Assembly: GCF_900163815.1 (NCBI RefSeq)
Contig: NZ_FUKO01000019.1
Span: forward strand, 496,001 to 560,000
DNA: 64,000 bases
Direction: 5' to 3'
DNA from: Microbacterium esteraromaticum
GTDB taxonomy: Bacteria > Actinomycetota > Actinomycetes > Actinomycetales > Microbacteriaceae
Notes under the pieces: model-generated
Told to the model about the DNA's origin: nothing
What the model saw: the letters and a program-made list of their open reading frames with translations, nothing else
Databases searched by the model: none
Made by a program: the position numbers and the translations under genes
In this document: one piece after another, positions 44,453 through 52,476 of the stretch
Position numbering within the stretch: position 1 is the first letter of the stretch
Layout: the number at the start of each line of letters is the position of its first letter

Positions 44453-45325
44453 ATGGTCGCATTCACCAAAGGACACGGCACCGGCAACGACTTCGTGATC
44501 ATCGAAGACCTCGATGGCGAACTCGACCTCACGACGAGTCGCGTGCAGGCGCTGTGTGACCGGAATTTCGGCGTCGGCGCCGATGGCGTGCTGCGAGTGG
44601 TGCGGTCCACCGCGATCCCCGAGGGTGCCGCGCTGCTTACGGAAGAGCCGGCCGCCGAGTGGTTCATGGACTACCGCAATGCAGATGGCTCCGCCGTGCA
44701 GATGTGCGGCAACGGCATCCGTGTGTTCGCGCACTATCTGCTGCGTTCGGGGCTTGCGACGCGGGAACCCGGTTCGACGCTGCCCATCGGCACGCGTGCC
44801 GGGGTGCGAGACGTGATGAGCAGTGATACGGGATACCAGGTCGATCTGGGGCGGTGGCGTCTGGCCGGCGGTGAGCCGCTGGCGCGTGCCCAAGGGCTCA
44901 GCGTGGCCCGGCCCGGCCTGGGAATCGACATCGGCAATCCACACGTCGTCGTGGCGCTCGCCTCCGACGAAGAGCTCGCCGGCCTTGATTTGAATCCGGC
45001 GCCGCTACTGGACTCCACGGCCGCGGCAGACGCCAACGTGGAGTTCGTCGTCCCGGGGGAGCCGCTCGTCCGCGACGGTGTCGGCCATGTACGCATGAGG
45101 GTGCACGAACGGGGCGTCGGCGAGACCCTCAGCTGTGGAACGGGCGCAGCAGCGGCCGCCCTTGCCGTACGGTACTGGGCTGGCGAGCGTGCGCCCCACC
45201 AGTGGCGGGTGGAGGTTCCCGGTGGCGTGCTCGGCGTGCGGATGTTCGCAGCCGAAGACGGCGAGCACGTCGGCCTGTCAGGGCCGGCGCAACTCGTCTA
45301 TCGCGGCGAGATCGATCTCGCCTAG
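44453..45325 (+). CDS. dapF: Diaminopimelate epimerase
   Basis: A 290-residue cofactor-free epimerase converting LL- to meso-diaminopimelate for peptidoglycan and lysine. The two catalytic cysteines are Cys85 (MCGNGIR) and Cys228 (SCGTGA), with KGHGTGNDF at the N-terminus and IGNPHVVV in the middle. The 3' end overlaps the convergent methyltransferase gene by four bases. Confidence 0.95.
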   Translation: MVAFTKGHGTGNDFVIIEDLDGELDLTTSRVQALCDRNFGVGADGVLRVVRSTAIPEGAALLTEEPAAEWFMDYRNADGSAVQMCGNGIRVFAHYLLRSGLATREPGSTLPIGTRAGVRDVMSSDTGYQVDLGRWRLAGGEPLARAQGLSVARPGLGIDIGNPHVVVALASDEELAGLDLNPAPLLDSTAAADANVEFVVPGEPLVRDGVGHVRMRVHERGVGETLSCGTGAAAAALAVRYWAGERAPHQWRVEVPGGVLGVRMFAAEDGEHVGLSGPAQLVYRGEIDLA

Positions 45326-45984
45326 AGCTGATCTTCTGCGCGCTCGGCGACATCGACCGGTTCGGTGGGCGGCGAACCGTGCTTGCGCACCTTCAGCACC
45401 CGGTATCCGCGACCCGTCGCGGCACGGAACACGCTGTAGCCCGGGTTGAACGTGGTCGTCAGCCAGCGCTGCAGCGAATCGGAACCGAGGTTGCGCTGCA
45501 CGACGAGCCAGGCGTCGCTGCGCTCATCGAGGCGGGGGATCCACCGCTCGAGCATGCTGTGCAACTCGTTCTTGCCCACGCGGATCGGCGGATTCGAACG
45601 GATCGTGCGGAACACGACGTCTTCGGGAACATCATCGGGGGTCACAGCGTTGACATTGGTGAGGCCGAGGGCCTCGGCATTGCGTCGGGTCAAGTCGAGC
45701 GCGCGCTGATTGACATCGACAGCCCAGATCCGCGCGTGCGGCGACGAAAGCGCCATCGTCAGACTGATCGGTCCCCAGCCGCACCCGAGGTCGAGGAAGT
45801 CGCCTCCGGGCGGCAGGGGAGGCATATTCGCGAAGAGGACAGCAGTGCCAGCATCCAAGCGGTCGGGACTGAAAACTCCACCCGCTGTGGTGAGTTGCAG
45901 ATCGCGACCTGCCAGCTGTACACGGATGGTCTTCAAATTCTCGGCGCTCGCCGGGGCCGCGCTGAAGTAGTGATCGGACGGCAT
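45322..45984 (-). CDS. RsmC-like class I SAM methyltransferase
   Basis: A 220-residue methyltransferase. Motif I is [14 protein letters not shown] and the catalytic NPP motif is in SNPPIRVGK, as in RsmC/RsmD rRNA guanine-N2 methyltransferases. A role in 16S rRNA modification is the likely one. The family's duplicated N-terminal domain is absent, which is usual in actinobacteria. TACGCT ends 6 nt before the ATG. Confidence 0.85.
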   Translation of the reverse strand: MPSDHYFSAAPASAENLKTIRVQLAGRDLQLTTAGGVFSPDRLDAGTAVLFANMPPLPPGGDFLDLGCGWGPISLTMALSSPHARIWAVDVNQRALDLTRRNAEALGLTNVNAVTPDDVPEDVVFRTIRSNPPIRVGKNELHSMLERWIPRLDERSDAWLVVQRNLGSDSLQRWLTTTFNPGYSVFRAATGRGYRVLKVRKHGSPPTEPVDVAERAEDQL

Positions 45985-45990
45985 GCAGTG

Positions 45991-45996
45991 AGCGTA
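45991..45996 (-). promoter_or_regulatory. -10 box of RsmC-like gene (leaderless)
   Basis: TACGCT on the minus strand, 6 nt before the ATG at 45984. Confidence 0.55.
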
Positions 45997-46055
45997 CCGG
46001 ACAGCGCGGGCTAAGGTTAAGGCGCCATTTCAGAGAGGGCAGAGTTCACCACCGG

Positions 46056-47561
46056 ATGACGAACACCAACGACGAGACCGCGCACGGAGCAGTTGACCGC
46101 GTGCTGGCCAATGCAGACCCGCGCACGCAGGTGCGCACATTCGGGTCCGCCCAGGCGCTGCAGGACGCCGCGACCGCGAATCACACGGATGCGGACGGCG
46201 CGCAGTGGGATCTTGATGACCGGCATGCGCTCCGGCGCGTCGGCGGTCTTTCCACCGAGCTCGAGGATGTCACCGAGGTCGAGTACCGGCAGCTGCGGCT
46301 GGAGAACGTCGTCCTCGTGGGCGTGTACCCGCAGGGTGCCCAGGAAGATGCCGAGAATTCGCTGCGCGAGCTGGCTGCGCTTGCAGAGACCGCCGGGGCA
46401 GTCGTGCTGGATGGCTTGCTGCAGCGCCGGCCGCACCCGGATCCGGCAACGTACCTCGGCCGGGGCAAGGCGCAGGAGCTGAAGGACATCGTCGCCTCCG
46501 TCGGTGCCGACACGGTCATCGCCGACACCGAACTGGCATCCAGCCAGCGGCGCGCGCTGGAGGACGTCGTCAAGGTGAAGGTCATCGACCGCACCACGGT
46601 GATCCTCGACATCTTCAGCCAGCATGCCAAGAGCCGCGAGGGCAAGGCCCAGGTCGAGCTCGCCCAGCTCGAGTACCTCCTGCCGCGTCTGCGCGGCTGG
46701 GGCGAGTCGATGAGCCGCCAGGCCGGTGGTCAGGTCGGTGCTGGCGGTGCGGGCATGGGTTCGCGTGGACCCGGTGAGACGAAGATCGAATTGGATCGCC
46801 GCCGCATCCGCACTCGCATGGCGCAGCTGCGCAAGCAGATCCGCGACTTCGCTCCCGCGCGCGACGCGAAGCGCGCCGAACGCAAGCGCAATACGATTCC
46901 CTCGGTCGCGATCGCCGGCTACACGAACGCCGGCAAATCGAGTCTGCTCAACGCGCTCACCAGCGCCGGCGTGCTCGTAGAGAACGCCCTGTTCGCGACG
47001 CTGGATGCCACCGTGCGCCGCTCTGAGACTGCAGACGGCCGGGTCTTCACCCTCACCGATACAGTCGGCTTCGTCCGCAACCTGCCGCACCAGCTGGTCG
47101 AGGCGTTCCGCTCGACGCTGGAGGAAGTGGGCCAGGCCGACCTGATCGTGCACGTGGTCGACGGATCGCACCCGGATCCTTCCGCGCAGTTGCAGACCGT
47201 CCGCGATGTCATGGGCGACGTGGGTGCTCGAGACATTCCCGAGATCGTCGTGTTCAACAAGGCCGACCTCATCGACTCCGATGAGCGGCTCGTGCTGCGC
47301 GGTCTCGCACCCGACGCGCACTTCGTCTCGTCACGAACGGGGGAGGGCGTCGAAGAGCTGCGCGGCGTCGTCGAGCGGATGCTGCCGATGCCCGCCGTCG
47401 AAGTGCGCGTGCTCATCCCGTACGACCGCGGTGACCTGGTCTCTGCCGTGCACGAGAGCGGCGTGCTGCTCTCGGCCGAGCACGAAGAGGCGGGGACCGC
47501 CGTGCACGCGCACGTCTCTGAGCGCCTCGCGGCCGAGCTGCAGCCGTACTCGGTGTCCTGA
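46056..47561 (+). CDS. hflX: GTPase HflX
   Basis: A 501-residue ribosome-associated GTPase that splits stalled ribosomes. The N-terminal HflX domain includes PATYLGRGKAQEL, then the Gly-rich linker (GGQVGAGGAGMGSRGPGETKIE). The G domain has G1 GYTNAGKS (288-295), G3 DTVGFV and G4 NKAD. There is a TAAGGT box at 46011-46016 and a leader of about 35 nt. The start begins MTNTND, with a short polar head before the conserved part. Confidence 0.94.
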   Translation: MTNTNDETAHGAVDRVLANADPRTQVRTFGSAQALQDAATANHTDADGAQWDLDDRHALRRVGGLSTELEDVTEVEYRQLRLENVVLVGVYPQGAQEDAENSLRELAALAETAGAVVLDGLLQRRPHPDPATYLGRGKAQELKDIVASVGADTVIADTELASSQRRALEDVVKVKVIDRTTVILDIFSQHAKSREGKAQVELAQLEYLLPRLRGWGESMSRQAGGQVGAGGAGMGSRGPGETKIELDRRRIRTRMAQLRKQIRDFAPARDAKRAERKRNTIPSVAIAGYTNAGKSSLLNALTSAGVLVENALFATLDATVRRSETADGRVFTLTDTVGFVRNLPHQLVEAFRSTLEEVGQADLIVHVVDGSHPDPSAQLQTVRDVMGDVGARDIPEIVVFNKADLIDSDERLVLRGLAPDAHFVSSRTGEGVEELRGVVERMLPMPAVEVRVLIPYDRGDLVSAVHESGVLLSAEHEEAGTAVHAHVSERLAAELQPYSVS

Positions 47562-47597
47562 CAGACGGGCTCGACCGGCCAGTCCGGCATCTGTCTG

Positions 47598-47636
47598 CGC
47601 GCCGTCGGCTGGCCGGCGGCGCGAGACGTGCGTCTC
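47598..47636. terminator. Paired hairpins between hflX and SIMPL gene
   Basis: CGCGCCG/CGGCGCG (47598-47623) is followed by GAGACG/CGTCTC (47623-47636). They lie between convergent genes. There is no T-run. Confidence 0.4.
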
Positions 47637-48294
47637 AGTTGGCGGCGAAGCGGCCCTCCACGGTGGCGGAGACGGCGATCTCCTCGGCCTGGAACTCCAT
47701 GGCCGGCGCCGCTGCATCCATCGACATCATCCCGCCCACAGCGAGCGCCTTCGACATCTGGCCAGCGCCCTCGGAGATCAGACCCCGATCGGCGATCTCC
47801 AGCGGTGTGACGTTCTTCAGGCCGAGTGCTTCGGCATATGCGCGTGCACGCGAGACCGCTACACCAACCGCCTGAGTCGCCACCTCGCGCTCCACCTCGG
47901 CCTCGGTCTGCGGCGTCAGATGCCAGTCGATGTAGCCCAGCGAGACGCCATCATCGACGGAGAGCTCCGTCGCCCAGACAGACATCTCGGAGATGTCGGA
48001 GAAGGTGGCTGTGAACTCGACCGTGGCGCGGTAGACCGGAGCGAGACGCTTGCCCTCGTTGTTCCATGGTCGCTCCGCGAGCACGCTCATGCGCTGACTG
48101 GTCCACTCGGTCACGCTGCCAGCGGTCTCACGCGAGGTGATGCTGTCGCGCACGGGGGCAGCGAGTGCCAGAGTGCGCTCGACGACGTCTGCGCGATCGG
48201 GGCCGTCCAGTGCGACGGTCAGATGGACAGTGGCGCGCTCGGGAGACACACGCAGCTCGTGCTCGCCACGGACGGTGATGATGACATCGCTCAT
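47635..48294 (-). CDS. SIMPL domain (DUF541) protein
   Basis: A 219-residue protein with the SIMPL/DUF541 pattern: ITVRGEHELRVSPERATVHLTV at the start, and VATQAVGVAVSRARAYAEALGLKNVTPLEIAD near the end. The family is mostly periplasmic or secreted with no settled function. No signal peptide is visible here, so this member is probably cytosolic. TACAGT ends 7 nt before the ATG; an earlier ATG at 48324 is not favoured. Confidence 0.85.
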   Translation of the reverse strand: MSDVIITVRGEHELRVSPERATVHLTVALDGPDRADVVERTLALAAPVRDSITSRETAGSVTEWTSQRMSVLAERPWNNEGKRLAPVYRATVEFTATFSDISEMSVWATELSVDDGVSLGYIDWHLTPQTEAEVEREVATQAVGVAVSRARAYAEALGLKNVTPLEIADRGLISEGAGQMSKALAVGGMMSMDAAAPAMEFQAEEIAVSATVEGRFAAN

Positions 48295-48301
48295 GGCAGT
48301 G

Positions 48302-48307
48302 ACTGTA
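48302..48307 (-). promoter_or_regulatory. -10 box of SIMPL gene (leaderless)
   Basis: TACAGT on the minus strand, 7 nt before the ATG at 48294. Confidence 0.5.
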
Positions 48308-48448
48308 CGACACCGAAGGGACATTCAGACAGCCGGCAGGCGGGAATGGCGCGCGATTCGAATCCGTTGTACCCTGAGAGGCTGGATGCTGCGGCATCCA
48401 CATGGTAATTCAACAGTGTGACAGTGGCTCCTTCGCGAGAAGGTTCAC

Positions 48449-48818
48449 GGGGCTGATCGGTTTCGACGGCGCTTGTGTATCGACGAGAAGCGGGCCGAGG
48501 ATGCAGGGTTATCTCGTGAACGCTCCCTGCAAAACCATAGTTGCCGAAACAAAGCGCAACGACTTCGCCCTCGCTGCATAAGCGAGCCCGATAGTCCGTC
48601 AGACCGTATGTGATTCCGATACGGACCCTGGCGTCATTTAGGAATCTTGCTGCGTGATGGCGTCTGGACGTCACGTGGGACTCTTCCCAGGCTGGGCTCG
48701 TCGACTTAGGTGTCTGTGACAAAGGTCGGAGCCGAGCAGAACGTCTTCACAGACTGCGCCCGGAGAAGACGCCGATTTTCAGTGTCGGACGGGGGTTCGA
48801 TTCCCCCCAGCTCCACCA
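48449..48818 (+). ncRNA. ssrA: Transfer-messenger RNA (tmRNA)
   Basis: About 370 nt. It begins GGGGCTGATCGGTTTCGACGGC and ends with a T-arm (GGGGGTTCGATTCCCCCC) and the encoded CAGCTCCACCA, so the tRNA-like ends pair. The tag frame starts at GCC 48543 and ends at TAA 48579-48581, encoding AETKRNDFALAA, a typical actinobacterial degradation tag. tmRNA rescues stalled ribosomes and marks the product for proteolysis. A strong terminator follows. Confidence 0.97.
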
Positions 48819-48836
48819 GCCGCTGTCACTGCGAAC

Positions 48837-48877
48837 AACCCCGCGGTCCCTACGAGAGTGAGGGCCGCGGGGTTTTT
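48837..48877 (+). terminator. Rho-independent terminator of ssrA
   Basis: CCCCGCGGTCCCT (48839-48851) pairs with AGGGCCGCGGGG (48861-48872), followed by TTTTT. Confidence 0.92.
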
Positions 48878-48971
48878 CTGTGCACATTGACGACGATGCG
48901 GCGAGCGGCCTGGTCGCCGTGTTCACGGAAGGCGAGTAGGGTGACTCATCCACTACGAGGGAGGAACCACT

Positions 48972-49166
48972 ATGGGAATCTTCGATGATGCGAAAGAGAC
49001 GATCGACGAGGCCGCCAAGCAGGCCGGACGTGCTGTCGACGACACCGTGGAGCGCGTCAAGGACAAGGCTGACGAGATGAAGGCCGAAGCCGACGTGAAG
49101 AAGGCAGAAGCCGAGCGCGATTCGGTGAAGGCTCGCAATGACGCGAAGGAAGATCTCCGCGACTGA
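48972..49166 (+). CDS. Small charged helical protein
   Basis: A 64-residue protein with an unbroken pattern of Lys, Glu, Asp and Ala (AKETIDEAAKQAGRAVDDTVERVKDKADEMKAEADVKKAEAERD), predicted to form one long amphipathic helix. It resembles CsbD-like and LEA-like stress proteins in composition, but I cannot assign a family. The ribosome site GGGAGGAA is strong, and TAGGGT lies about 30 nt upstream as a possible -10. Confidence 0.75.
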   Translation: MGIFDDAKETIDEAAKQAGRAVDDTVERVKDKADEMKAEADVKKAEAERDSVKARNDAKEDLRD

Positions 49167-49202
49167 GCATCTGCGCTCTGCTGCGCTGTTGCCCAGCCTG
49201 AA

Positions 49203-49240
49203 CTGCGCCCTCGTCGCTCTTCGGAGCGCCGAGGGTGCAG
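49203..49240. terminator. Long hairpin between small-helix and TetR genes
   Basis: CTGCGCCCTCG (49203-49213) pairs with CGAGGGTGCAG (49230-49240), and inside it CGCTC/GAGCG closes a TTCG tetraloop. It lies between convergent genes and is probably a two-way terminator. Confidence 0.65.
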
Positions 49241-49265
49241 GCGTGCGACGGCGCTCCGAGCGCAG

Positions 49266-49868
49266 CTAGCGCGGACGCAGACCGTCGAGCGCGACCGCGA
49301 GGATCTCCTCGCCGAGCAGCGTGGGGTCGACCGGACCGTCCACCCGGTACCACTCGACGACGGAGTTGATCATGCCGAAGATCAGTCGCGTCGCAACGCC
49401 CGCATCGAGATCCGCCCGCACGAGCCCTTCGGACTGCGCCTCTCGCACCAGGGCGGTCACCATGTGATCGAATCGGCGTCGACGTTCCAGAGCGGCGAGT
49501 TCGATGTCGCTGTTTCCGCGCAGCCGCAGCAGCAGTGTGACCTGCGGCTGTCTCTGAGTGAGCACGTGCACCGCACCACGGATGATCGACCGCAGCCGCT
49601 CCGCAGCCGTCGGCTGCCGCTGTGCGGCATCCATGGCCTGCTCGAGACCGCCCAGTGCGTCTTCCAACGCGATCTCGAGGATCTGCTGCTTGGAATCGAC
49701 GTGGTGGTACAGCGCGGATTTCGTCACCCCGAGCCGGCTTGTCAGATCCGATACCGACGTTGCGTCGTAACCCTGCTGATTGAACAGCTCGACGCCAACG
49801 CGAATGACATCCGCGCGATCATATCCGGGGCGTCCTCGCCGCACCGAACCGGCACTGCTCGCCGTCAC
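49266..49868 (-). CDS. TetR family regulator
   Basis: A 200-residue repressor. The helix-turn-helix is VIRVGVELFNQQGYDATSVSDLTSRLGVTKSALYHHVDSKQQIL (about 20-65). The C-terminal part (LVRADLDAGVATRLIFGMINSVVEWY) resembles lipid- or acyl-CoA-responsive TetR proteins, but the ligand cannot be named. The GTG at 49868 follows GAGGAC. It is divergent from a small membrane protein gene. Confidence 0.87.
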   Translation of the reverse strand: MTASSAGSVRRGRPGYDRADVIRVGVELFNQQGYDATSVSDLTSRLGVTKSALYHHVDSKQQILEIALEDALGGLEQAMDAAQRQPTAAERLRSIIRGAVHVLTQRQPQVTLLLRLRGNSDIELAALERRRRFDHMVTALVREAQSEGLVRADLDAGVATRLIFGMINSVVEWYRVDGPVDPTLLGEEILAVALDGLRPR

Positions 49869-49988
49869 GGCGTCCTCTTCGACATGCCAACCAACTTAGC
49901 GCGCATCCACGCCGACGAGGCCTGCGGCGTCATCGGCTCCGAGGCGGCTAAGCTGGAGAAGTTATCCGACGTTCTGGAGGCTTTCGAC

Positions 49989-50186
49989 GTGGTCGATTTC
50001 ATTGTGTTCATGGTGCTGTTCCTCGGTGGTTTCTACCTTTTCGGGATCTCCCACTCGCTTCCGACCGGTCAGGGCCTGGCCTTCACCGCAGGCATTCTCC
50101 TGGTGAGCCTCGCACTGGCATGGGTCATGCGTCAGCGTGGCTCCGCCACCAAGCGCAGCGACAACTGGAACCAGAACAACAAGTGA
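49989..50186 (+). CDS. Small membrane protein
   Basis: A 65-residue protein with two hydrophobic segments (about 2-22 and 26-46) and a short basic, Asn-rich tail. GTG at 49989 has GGAGG 8 nt upstream, and a TAAGCT box (near 49948) could be the promoter. No family is recognised. A longer frame upstream begins at 49881 but lacks these signals. Confidence 0.7.
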   Translation: MVDFIVFMVLFLGGFYLFGISHSLPTGQGLAFTAGILLVSLALAWVMRQRGSATKRSDNWNQNNK

Positions 50187-50191
50187 GCGTC

Positions 50192-50216
50192 GGGTGCCGC
50201 ATGAAGCGCGGCACCC
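50192..50216. terminator. Convergent terminator hairpin
   Basis: GGGTGCCGC (50192-50200) and GCGGCACCC (50208-50216) form a perfect 9-bp stem. Confidence 0.7.
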
Positions 50217-50231
50217 CTGGCAGGCGACTGC

Positions 50232-50804
50232 TCAGCTCTTCCAATCGATGAGCAGCAGTCCCTGCTTCGTGTCGGAGAACTTCACCCAGCCGTCTCCGAA
50301 TTCATATGTCATGCCGAAACCGTCTTCATCGGTGGCGATGGCGTAGGCCGGGTCCTCAGTGAAGATCGTGTTTCCGTCTTCCGCTGAGCGCAACCACCCA
50401 TCACGGACGAGATTCGATTTCGCCGCGTCTGCGGTGACCGTGTCGGTCGGCCCCCACGCATACATCTGACCGTGGTCGGATGCGGTGGTGAAATCCGCCC
50501 ACATGCACAGCAGGCCGTCTTCGATCAGCGTCTCGCCGATGCGGAACTCTTCCTCTTCGAACGTCCAGCCCTGCGAGGTCAGTGCGTCGACTGTTCCCTC
50601 CGAGACGATCGTCTCGCAGGTCGGATCCGCGGATGGCTGCTCCGGTGCCGGTTGGCCTTCTGGTGTGGAGGAGATCGTCGCCTGCGGCTGCTCCGGCGTC
50701 GAGGTGGGGGTTGTCGACGCTTCGTCGGTGGGAGATCCACCGCAAGCGACGAGAGACAGCGCTGCGAGCACAGTGGCGGCAGCAAGGGGGATGCGATTTT
50801 TCAT
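50232..50804 (-). CDS. Secreted lipoprotein of unknown function
   Basis: A 190-residue lipoprotein. The signal peptide MKNRIPLAAATVLAALSLVACGG ends in the lipobox LVAC (Cys21). A Ser/Thr/Pro/Glu/Gln-rich linker (about 24-60) precedes a folded domain with two cysteines (PTCETIVSEGTVDALTSQGW and LLCMWADFTTASDHGQMYAWGP) that could form a disulfide. The pattern is common in Microbacteriaceae and has no assigned function. It lies downstream of the hisN-like gene on the same strand. Confidence 0.85.
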   Translation of the reverse strand: MKNRIPLAAATVLAALSLVACGGSPTDEASTTPTSTPEQPQATISSTPEGQPAPEQPSADPTCETIVSEGTVDALTSQGWTFEEEEFRIGETLIEDGLLCMWADFTTASDHGQMYAWGPTDTVTADAAKSNLVRDGWLRSAEDGNTIFTEDPAYAIATDEDGFGMTYEFGDGWVKFSDTKQGLLLIDWKS

Positions 50805-50835
50805 GTGATCCGTGGGGGAGAGGTGCGCAGCGCGC

Positions 50836-51645
50836 TCAGGGGCGGGGTACGTCGCGGAACAGGTCGAGGAAAGGGACGTGCAGGGTGCCGTTTGTGGCGA
50901 GTGCAGACAGCGCGCACAGGGTCTCCGCGCCATCGAAGGAAGTCATGCGTCCGCCTGCCTCGCGGACGATGGGAACGGCGGCGGCGATGTCGTACTCCTT
51001 GACATCGAACTCGGCGACCATGTCGATTCGCCCCTCGGCGAGCAGCATGTAGCTGAACACGTCACCGTAGGCGCGGTCTCGCCAGACGCGTTCGGCGACG
51101 GCGAGGAGCTCAGGCAGCTTCCCCGCATCGGCCCACTGCGCGATGCTCTGAAAGCTGACGCTGGCATCGTCCAAAGAGTCCACGTCCGACACCGAGAGGC
51201 GACGCGGCGCGTCTGGCGTTGCCGTCCACGCGCCGAGGCCTGCCGCGCCCCACCACCTGCGGTCGAGCGCGGGCATGCTAACAACGCCCACCTGCGGCAC
51301 CCCGTCGACTGCGAGGGCGATCATCGTCCCCCACAGCGGCACGCCGCGCAGGAAGTTGGCGGTGCCATCGATCGGGTCGATGATCCACTGCCGGTGCGTG
51401 TCTCCGACCGAGCCGAATTCTTCGCCGAAGATGCCATCATCGGGGCGCTCGGCCGTCAGGATCTCGCGGATGGCCCGCTCGGTAGCGAGATCGGCATCTG
51501 TGACGTGCGAACGGTCGGCTTTGAGGGACACCTGCAGATCGGCGGCGTCGAATCGGGTCAGCGACTGTTCGTCGGCGGCGTCGGCAAGACGAAGAGCCAG
51601 GGCGAGGTCGGCATCGAAGCCTGTGGCGGCGGGGGAGACTGTCAC
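50836..51645 (-). CDS. hisN: Inositol monophosphatase family protein, HisN-like histidinol-phosphatase
   Basis: A 269-residue metal-dependent phosphatase of the IMPase superfamily. The metal-binding blocks are GEEFG (Glu75-Glu76) and IDPIDGTANF (Asp90, Asp93), followed by EYDIAAAVPIVREAGG. The sequence LKADRSHVTDADLATERAIREI is close to actinobacterial HisN (histidinol-phosphatase of histidine synthesis). An inositol or other sugar phosphatase remains possible. The GTG at 51645 is 6 nt from TATCCT, so an upstream frame to 51774 that overlaps the tRNA is rejected. Confidence 0.85.
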   Translation of the reverse strand: MTVSPAATGFDADLALALRLADAADEQSLTRFDAADLQVSLKADRSHVTDADLATERAIREILTAERPDDGIFGEEFGSVGDTHRQWIIDPIDGTANFLRGVPLWGTMIALAVDGVPQVGVVSMPALDRRWWGAAGLGAWTATPDAPRRLSVSDVDSLDDASVSFQSIAQWADAGKLPELLAVAERVWRDRAYGDVFSYMLLAEGRIDMVAEFDVKEYDIAAAVPIVREAGGRMTSFDGAETLCALSALATNGTLHVPFLDLFRDVPRP

Positions 51646-51651
51646 TTTTCC

Positions 51652-51657
51652 AGGATA
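51652..51657 (-). promoter_or_regulatory. -10 box of hisN-like gene (leaderless)
   Basis: TATCCT on the minus strand, 6 nt before the GTG at 51645. Confidence 0.55.
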
Positions 51658-51770
51658 GCCCGCGCCCTCTGTCGCGAGCCTTGCTGCAACGCGCCCGAGA
51701 TGATTACGATTTGGTACGCCTCCCCGCGGCTGGTAACGTAATTCCTCGGCCGGGGAAGTTTTCCGGCCAT

Positions 51771-51843
51771 GCACCTCTAGCTCAATCGGCAGAGCAATTG
51801 ACTCTTAATCAATGGGTTCAGGGTTCAAGTCCCTGGGGGTGCA
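51771..51843 (+). tRNA. tRNA-Lys (anticodon CUU)
   Basis: A 73-base cloverleaf. The acceptor GCACCTC pairs with GGGGTGC, the D-arm is AGCTCAATCGGCAGAGC, the anticodon arm TTGA/TCAA encloses CTCTTAA, and the T-arm is CAGGG/CCCTG with TTCAAGT. The anticodon CTT reads AAG lysine codons. The CCA end is not encoded. A terminator follows. Confidence 0.96.
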
Positions 51844-51849
51844 CGGATC

Positions 51850-51884
51850 AGCCTCAGAAACTCTCGCCAGTTTCTGAGGCTGTT
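51850..51884 (+). terminator. Terminator of tRNA-Lys
   Basis: AGCCTCAGAAAC (51850-51861) and GTTTCTGAGGCT (51870-51881) form a perfect 12-bp stem followed by GTTT. Confidence 0.85.
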
Positions 51885-51977
51885 TCACTTTCTGGGAGCC
51901 GTGGAATTCCCGAACCCGGCATCCGCCTCTTCCCTCACGCGTGAAGCGGTGAGATCATGACGAGCGAGGAGGCTCTC

Positions 51978-52460
51978 ATGATCACACTCGATGACATCGA
52001 TACGGATGAAGACGGCGCCCTGACGGCCAGCGTCGAACTGCCTGGCGGACGCCGAGTCACCGTGGAGTACGACTTCGACGAGGAGTTCGACCGCGGCACG
52101 GACGATGACGATGATCAGGGCGACGACGATGACGACCTCGAACGCGAAGACCTGCCGGACATGGACACCATGCAGGCGACCGTGCAATCGGCGCTCGCCC
52201 GGCTGACGGACGAGATCCTCGATTCGCGACAGCGCGAGGTCGCTGAGGAGCTCACCGAGACCACATACGAAGACGATGAAGACGTCGATCTCGAAGAGGC
52301 ACTGGCGTCCGTCAAGGAAGATCTCGCGCTCGATGGGGTGGTGGTCTTCGGCGATGGCGGCATGACCCTGCTCTACATCGCCCCAGAGGAGTACCCCGAC
52401 CTCATCATCTACTGCCTGCTCGATGACGACTTGAACATCGACGATCTCATGGTCGAATGA
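51978..52460 (+). CDS. Acidic cytosolic protein of unknown function
   Basis: A 160-residue, very acidic protein with an Asp-rich stretch (residues 38-58, including runs of five Asp). A C-terminal half with hydrophobic segments (VVVFGDGGMTLLYIAPEEYPDLIIYCLL) may be a small folded domain. No family is recognised. ATG 51978 has a perfect AGGAGG 5 nt upstream and is preferred over ATG 51957. Confidence 0.72.
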   Translation: MITLDDIDTDEDGALTASVELPGGRRVTVEYDFDEEFDRGTDDDDDQGDDDDDLEREDLPDMDTMQATVQSALARLTDEILDSRQREVAEELTETTYEDDEDVDLEEALASVKEDLALDGVVVFGDGGMTLLYIAPEEYPDLIIYCLLDDDLNIDDLMVE

Positions 52461-52476
52461 GCTGAGGGTATACCGC

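Noticed and set aside
48710-48988. Short frames across the 3' part of tmRNA and its terminator
   Set aside because: They lie in a structured RNA gene and lack start signals.
51681-51944. A small plus-strand frame over tRNA-Lys
   Set aside because: It runs straight through the cloverleaf and the terminator.
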